NCBI GenBank assembly: GCA_947259235.1
Contig: CAMYLL010000067.1
Span: 1 to 10,231, forward strand
Origin: an uncultured Pseudodesulfovibrio sp.
GTDB taxonomy: Bacteria; Desulfobacterota; Desulfovibrionia; Desulfovibrionales; Desulfovibrionaceae
DNA length: 10,231 nt
Direction of reading: 5' to 3'
Of this stretch, positions 6,293 to 10,231 are shown piece by piece. A program made the position numbers and the translations under genes. Numbering within the stretch: position 1 is the stretch's first letter; each line of letters starts with the position of its first letter. The notes under the pieces were generated by a model, which saw only the letters and a program-made list of their open reading frames with translations, was not told the origin of the DNA and made no database searches.

Positions 6293-6913
6293 ATGGAAAG
6301 ATTCGAAAACATCGACGACTACATTGCCGACCTCAAGGCCAAGCTGAAAAAAAACCCCCAGTGCGGCAACACCCATTACAATCTGGGTGTGGCATACCTT
6401 TCCCGGCGTGACTTCATGGAAGCCGAGCGGGAGTTTCTCGACGCGGTGGCCCATTCCCCGCGCATGGCCGAGGGATATGTCCAGCTGGGCGGCATCGCCC
6501 TGCAGCGCGGCGACCTGGAAGGCTGCCTGAGCTACAACGTCCAGGCCACCCAGCAGCGCCCGTTCTTCGCCGTGCCCTGGGGCAACATCGGTTTTGTCCA
6601 GCTCCAGCAGGGCGATACGGACAAGGCCCACAAATCGCTCAAGAAAGCCCTCAAGCTCGACCCGGAGTTCATCCAGGCCAAGGCCACCATGTCCAGCCTC
6701 TTCATCACCATCGGTGACTACGAGGAAGCGGACAAGATGCTCAAGACCATTCTGGACAAGTATCCCAATTTCGGTCCGGCCTGGAACAACAAGTCCATCA
6801 TCCATGCCAACAGGAAGGAATGGGCCGATGCGGCCACCTGCATGGCCAAGGCCGAGGAAAACGGTTTTGACGTTCCCGAGGACTTCAAAAAGGAAGTCGA
6901 GGCCAACATCTAG
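6293..6913 (+). CDS. Tetratricopeptide-repeat protein (about five TPRs)
   Basis: This 206-residue protein consists almost wholly of TPR units at about residues 24-57, 58-91, 92-125, 126-159 and 160-193. The usual small and aromatic positions are visible in NLGVAYLSRRDFMEAEREF, LKKALKLDPEFIQAKATM and DYEEADKMLKTILDKYPNF. TPR arrays are protein-binding scaffolds, so its job is most likely to hold partner proteins, with no catalysis of its own. There is no signal peptide, which makes it cytoplasmic. The ATG at 6293 has AAGGAT about 13 bases upstream and AGG at about 7, a modest ribosome binding site. It is the last gene of the operon; two hairpins follow its stop codon. Confidence 0.9.
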   Translation: MERFENIDDYIADLKAKLKKNPQCGNTHYNLGVAYLSRRDFMEAEREFLDAVAHSPRMAEGYVQLGGIALQRGDLEGCLSYNVQATQQRPFFAVPWGNIGFVQLQQGDTDKAHKSLKKALKLDPEFIQAKATMSSLFITIGDYEEADKMLKTILDKYPNFGPAWNNKSIIHANRKEWADAATCMAKAEENGFDVPEDFKKEVEANI

Positions 6914-6920
6914 CCGGACT

Positions 6921-6939
6921 CCCCTGTTGCGAACAGGGG
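6921..6939 (+). terminator. Hairpin just after the TPR gene
   Basis: CCCCTGTT (6921-6928) pairs perfectly with AACAGGGG (6932-6939) around a 3-base loop. It starts 8 bases after the stop codon. No T-tract follows, so it may protect the 3' end of the message more than terminate it; the stronger terminator is just downstream. Confidence 0.5.
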
Positions 6940-6954
6940 GATTGTGCTTATACT

Positions 6955-6986
6955 AAAGGGGACCGCAGTCGGCGGTCCCCTTTTTT
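6955..6986 (+). terminator. Strong Rho-independent terminator of the YkgJ/TPR operon
   Basis: AAAGGGGACCGC (6955-6966) pairs with GCGGTCCCCTTT (6972-6983) around a 5-base loop, and the stem runs into six T residues (6981-6986). This is a classic intrinsic terminator between the TPR gene and the HEAT-repeat gene. Confidence 0.92.
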
Positions 6987-7029
6987 CATGGGGCGGGCGC
7001 GCCCCGACATTGACGCTACAGGAGATGTA

Positions 7030-7719
7030 ATGTCCCGATTCCGCCAAGTGAAGCATGATCTCAGGTCCATCCTTGCCTCCGACGACTGGCGCATCCGCCT
7101 GGACGAGCTGGATTCGTGGCCTCCGGGCGTCCTTGTGCCGCCCCTGCTCTCGTTGCGTTTGGACCGCGACGAGGCTGTCCGCTGGCACTGTGTCGAGGCT
7201 TTCGGGCTGACGGCGTCGCGTCTGGCCGAGGCGTCCATGGAGAAAGCGCGAGTGCTCATGCGCACCTGCATGTGGTACATGAATGAGGAGTCGGGCAACC
7301 TGGGCTGGTCCATCCCGAACTTCATGGGCGAGGCCATGGCCAGGAACGAGAGGATCGCCAAGGAATTTCACAAGATACTCGTCTCGTACATCTTCTGTGA
7401 TGAGGATTGCGACGGCAATTTTCTCGACCACCCGGAGCTGCGGCGCGATGTCTTCTGGGGGCTGGCCCGGCTGGCCGAGGCGCGGCCGGAGCTGGTGGCC
7501 CACGGCGAGCGGTTCCTGCTCGCCGGACTCAGCGACGACGATCCGTATAACCGCGCCTATGCCGCCCGGGTGCTTGGGTTCATCGGAGCGCAGGACGCGG
7601 CGGCCGCACTGGAAGAGCTGGCAAAGGACCGGACGCCCCTTCGGACCTTTTGGGACGGTGAGTTCATCGAGACGACGGTGGGCCAGATGGCCAGTGAGGC
7701 GCAGGCGGCCCTGGGCTGA
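7030..7719 (+). CDS. HEAT-repeat protein of unknown function
   Basis: This 229-residue helical-repeat protein begins at the ATG at 7030, which follows AGGAG by about 7 bases; an earlier in-frame ATG at 6988 overlaps the terminator tail and has no ribosome binding site. HEAT-like helical pairs are visible at about 33-65 (LVPPLLSLRLDRDEAVRWHC) and 160-200 (LLAGLSDDDPYNRAYAARVL). Between them is a conserved-looking signature, MRTCMWYMNEESGNLGWS (77-94), followed by PNFMGEAMA, which recurs in HEAT proteins of sulfate reducers as I recall them. Cys54, Cys80, Cys123 and Cys127 are present. HEAT repeats bind proteins; no enzymatic residues are evident. It is a single gene with a terminator on each side and is convergent with the cyclic-di-GMP gene. 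Confidence 0.85.
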   Translation: MSRFRQVKHDLRSILASDDWRIRLDELDSWPPGVLVPPLLSLRLDRDEAVRWHCVEAFGLTASRLAEASMEKARVLMRTCMWYMNEESGNLGWSIPNFMGEAMARNERIAKEFHKILVSYIFCDEDCDGNFLDHPELRRDVFWGLARLAEARPELVAHGERFLLAGLSDDDPYNRAYAARVLGFIGAQDAAAALEELAKDRTPLRTFWDGEFIETTVGQMASEAQAALG

Positions 7720-7751
7720 CGGCAGCGTTTCAAAGGAATGTCCACGGTAAT

Positions 7752-7784
7752 AAAGGCCCGGCCCGCGAGATGGGCCGGGCCTTT
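7752..7784. terminator. Bidirectional terminator between HEAT and GGDEF-EAL genes
   Basis: AAAGGCCCGGCCC (7752-7764) pairs perfectly with GGGCCGGGCCTTT (7772-7784), a 13-base-pair stem around a 7-base loop. The A-rich start and T-rich end let it act on both strands, as expected between convergent genes ending at 7719 and 7819. Confidence 0.9.
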
Positions 7785-7818
7785 GTTCTGCGGTCCGAAG
7801 CAGGAAGCCCGGTTCGCC

Positions 7819-10231
7819 CTACCAGCTGGGGCCCTTGGTCAGCAGGGCTTCAGCCTTGTGGGCGGGGACGGGCGGGGAGAAGTAGTAGCCCTGGAAAAAC
7901 TCGCAGCCGAGGTTCGCCAGCAGGTCCTTTTGCGCACTCGTCTCCACACCTTCCGCCACCACCTGCTTGCCCAGGGCGTGGGCCAGGGAGATGATGGTGC
8001 GTACGATCTCCATGTTGTCCGGCTTGTCTTCCATTGTGCCGACAAACGACTGGTCGATCTTTATGAAATGGAACGGGAACTGGTGCAGGTGCGAGAGCGA
8101 CGAATAGCCGGTTCCGAAATCGTCGATCATCAGCGAGACGCCCATGGCCTTGAGGTCCGTCAGCAGTTCGAAGGCGCTTCCGACGTTATTCATCAGGCCG
8201 GATTCCGTGACCTCGATCTTGACGCTGCTTGGGGGGATGCCCGTGCGCGACAGGATGTTCCTGATCTCGCCGCCCATGGTGGGGCGCGTGATCTGCACCA
8301 CTGACATGTTCACCGAGATGGATAAGTCGCGGAAGTCCTCGAACATCTCCTGCCAGGTCCTGGTTTGCTTAAAGGCCGTCTCCAGCATCATGGCCCCCAG
8401 GGGCACGATGAGCCCTGTCTCCTCGGCGATGGGGATGAACCGGGCCGGGGAGACGATCCCCTGTTCCGGGTGGTTCCAGCGGACCAGGGCTTCAAACCCG
8501 GCTATTCGGCCGCTCTTCACAGAGACGATAGGCTGGTAGTACGGCTCGAATTCGTTGTGTTCCATACTCCTTTTCAGGTCGTTTTCCAGGCTGATGCGTT
8601 CCGTGGCGTTTACATGCATGCTCGGATTGAATTGTTCGGAGTGGCCCCGGCCCAATGCCTTGGCGTGATACATGGCTGTCTCGGCGTCACGCAGCAGGTC
8701 TTCGGCCTCGGCCGTCGATTCCGGCGCGTTGATGATGCCGATGCTTACGGAGATGAACAGGTCGTGTCCGTCCACCTCGAAGGGGCGCTGCAGATCGCCC
8801 TGAATCCGGTTGGCCACCTGGACCGCGTGCTCGGCATCATTGGTGGCAGGGAGCAACACCGTGAATTCGTCGCCGCCCATGCGGGCCAGGGTTTCGTCCG
8901 GGCCGAGCAGTTTTTTTATGCGCCAAGCGAATCTGGCCAACAGCTTGTCGCCCAGGCCGTGGCCCAGGCCATCGTTGATGTTGCGGAATCCGTCGAGATC
9001 AAGAAAGAGAACGGCAAAGGAAGTGGCACGTCGCCGGGCGCGACGCAGGGTTTGTTTGACGCGGTCAAGGAACAGGGCCTTGTTCGGCAGCCCGGTGAGG
9101 GCGTCGTGAAAGGCGTTGTGCAGCAGCTGTTCCTCCGCCCGGACGCGCTTGGTGATGTCGCTGGCGTACATGTGTACTGTTCTCTGCTCCACCAGGGGGT
9201 GGTAGGTCCAACTGTAGTGGTGGTTGCCCACGCGTGATTCTATGCCGTGACGGCTCGTGCCCGTGCTCAGGCAGGTGGTCACCAGTTCCGGGTGTCCCTC
9301 GGGCAGGAAGTTTTGATCAGGGGCCATGCCGGAGGTGTCAAAGACCTCGGTAGCCGCATTATTCATATAGAGGATGGAGCCGTCGGCGCCTGCGGAGAGA
9401 ACCGGCGAGGGAGCTTCGCGTGGGAAGGCCGCCAGCCGTTCGATGGCTTTTTCCTTTTCCATGATCACGGTCAGGTCGGAGATCACCGCAAAGGCGCCGA
9501 TGAGCTGATTGTCCAGGTCGTGGAGCGGCGCCACGTCCAAACGCACATGCAGGACCTTCCCGGTCTGTGTCCTGGTATCGTGCATCTCGTTGCTGATGGG
9601 CGCGCCCAGGCGCATGCACCGACCGGTGACGGTGTCGTGGTTCGGATCGTTGTAAAAGAATGTCGCCAGATCGAGGCCGATGCATTCCCCGGGCGTCTCC
9701 CCCCGCTCGTAAAGATCAAGGTAGGGCTGGTTGATGAACGTCAGCTGTTCGTCACGGTTCACGACGAAGCAGGGCACGGTCATGCCGTGCAGGATGCCGT
9801 TGAGGTAGCCGATCTTGTTCTTGAGCTCGGACACCATGGTCCCCGTGTCCGTCACCATGCTCCGCATGCGCGGGCCGAGATCGCTGCTGTCAGCCACGGC
9901 GTCCAGGTCTCCGCTCGTCACGCGCCGGGTGTATTCCACCACGGCGGTGACCGCCCGGTTGATGCTGCGGGCGGCCATGGCCATGAAGAAGACAGCGGCA
10001 AGCAGCCCGGTCAGGCCGAGGGCAAAGATGGCCAGTCGCTGGTTGCGGTAGGTCTCCATGCGCTTGACGATGATCGTGTCGAGTTCATTCATGCCCGCGT
10101 CGAAGAGCTGGGACCCGGCTCGACGCAACCTGCTTGCGGCGTTAAAGAGTTCCGCTTCGGCGGCATGTCCCTTGAGGGTTCGGTCTGTCGCCTCCAGCAA
10201 CCGTTCGGCGGTTTCCTGGTAGCTGGAGAGG
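7819..10231 (-). CDS. Membrane HAMP-PAS-PAS-GGDEF-EAL cyclic-di-GMP protein (5' partial)
   Basis: The last 803 residues of a larger sensor protein are visible; the frame is open to the window edge. In order, numbered from the first visible codon: the end of a presumed periplasmic sensor with helical content (1-64), one membrane helix (65-87), HAMP linker (88-140), PAS domain (150-255), second PAS-like domain (265-358), GGDEF domain (370-530, intact GGDEF at 452-456) and EAL domain (560-795). The EAL domain keeps EALVRW (580-585), SVNMS, EVTES, DDFGTGYSS, IKIDQSF and EGVET, so it has the metal and catalytic residues of a cyclic-di-GMP phosphodiesterase. The GGDEF motif suggests cyclase activity or GTP binding; the usual RxxD inhibitory site in front of it is absent (Gly and Glu at those places). 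Net direction of activity cannot be predicted. It is unrelated to the neighbours by operon structure. Confidence 0.93.
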   Translation of the reverse strand, partial: LSSYQETAERLLEATDRTLKGHAAEAELFNAASRLRRAGSQLFDAGMNELDTIIVKRMETYRNQRLAIFALGLTGLLAAVFFMAMAARSINRAVTAVVEYTRRVTSGDLDAVADSSDLGPRMRSMVTDTGTMVSELKNKIGYLNGILHGMTVPCFVVNRDEQLTFINQPYLDLYERGETPGECIGLDLATFFYNDPNHDTVTGRCMRLGAPISNEMHDTRTQTGKVLHVRLDVAPLHDLDNQLIGAFAVISDLTVIMEKEKAIERLAAFPREAPSPVLSAGADGSILYMNNAATEVFDTSGMAPDQNFLPEGHPELVTTCLSTGTSRHGIESRVGNHHYSWTYHPLVEQRTVHMYASDITKRVRAEEQLLHNAFHDALTGLPNKALFLDRVKQTLRRARRRATSFAVLFLDLDGFRNINDGLGHGLGDKLLARFAWRIKKLLGPDETLARMGGDEFTVLLPATNDAEHAVQVANRIQGDLQRPFEVDGHDLFISVSIGIINAPESTAEAEDLLRDAETAMYHAKALGRGHSEQFNPSMHVNATERISLENDLKRSMEHNEFEPYYQPIVSVKSGRIAGFEALVRWNHPEQGIVSPARFIPIAEETGLIVPLGAMMLETAFKQTRTWQEMFEDFRDLSISVNMSVVQITRPTMGGEIRNILSRTGIPPSSVKIEVTESGLMNNVGSAFELLTDLKAMGVSLMIDDFGTGYSSLSHLHQFPFHFIKIDQSFVGTMEDKPDNMEIVRTIISLAHALGKQVVAEGVETSAQKDLLANLGCEFFQGYYFSPPVPAHKAEALLTKGPSW

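Noticed and set aside
5855..6805. Long open frame on the minus strand opposite the YkgJ/TPR operon
   Set aside because: It is an antisense shadow of GC-rich genes: the plus-strand proteins have clear TPR and family motifs, and the minus-strand product matches nothing recognisable.
6988..7029. Earlier start for the HEAT gene at 6988
   Set aside because: The codon directly abuts the T-tract of the terminator and has no ribosome binding site; the ATG at 7030 has AGGAG.

Overview
The window looks like chromosomal DNA of a high-GC sulfate-reducing bacterium of the Desulfovibrio/Pseudodesulfovibrio type. The evidence is an 8-iron-type ferredoxin that closely resembles Desulfovibrio africanus ferredoxin III, a MoeA fused to a molybdate-binding-like domain, the tail of a membrane-bound iron-sulfur/cytochrome b oxidoreductase, a YkgJ-type cysteine-cluster protein and TPR and HEAT repeat proteins of a kind common in that group. 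The species assignment is inference. I see no tRNA, rRNA, insertion sequence, CRISPR array or other sign of a mobile element.

Layout. (1) 1-1068, plus strand: the end of an iron-sulfur electron-transfer subunit overlapping a small four-helix cytochrome b subunit, probably the tail of a molybdo- or tungsto-enzyme operon whose catalytic subunit lies to the left. (2) 1131-1168: a strong hairpin terminator between convergent genes. (3) 4380-1205, minus strand: an M29 metallo-aminopeptidase followed 20 bases later by the MoeA fusion, probably one operon. (4) 4676-4864, plus strand: the ferredoxin, divergent from the aminopeptidase, with its own promoter and terminator. (5) 5090-6913, plus strand: a tight three-gene operon of YkgJ-family protein, unknown 122-residue protein and TPR protein, with a promoter in front and terminators behind. 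(6) 7030-7719, plus strand: a HEAT-repeat protein. (7) 10231-7819, minus strand: the C-terminal 803 residues of a membrane HAMP-PAS-PAS-GGDEF-EAL cyclic-di-GMP protein, convergent with the HEAT gene across a bidirectional terminator.

The most striking feature is in the aminopeptidase. A TGA codon (3865-3867) interrupts an otherwise perfect M29 reading frame at residue 172, next to a conserved D-x-x-D-P motif, and the frame continues without any shift for 227 more codons that contain all the expected active-site residues. A small hairpin with a G-initiated loop follows the TGA at a distance suitable for a bacterial SECIS element. The simplest interesting reading is that this is a selenocysteine-containing aminopeptidase; a recent nonsense mutation or a sequencing error is the main alternative.

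Several genes share a redox and metal theme. There are two iron-sulfur proteins in which the second cysteine of a Cx2Cx2Cx3CP motif is replaced (Asp in the ferredoxin, Gly in the oxidoreductase subunit), a MoeA that would supply molybdenum or tungsten cofactor, and a YkgJ protein with an added CxxC-x6-CxxC tail. How these genes cooperate cannot be read from the sequence beyond their operon structure.
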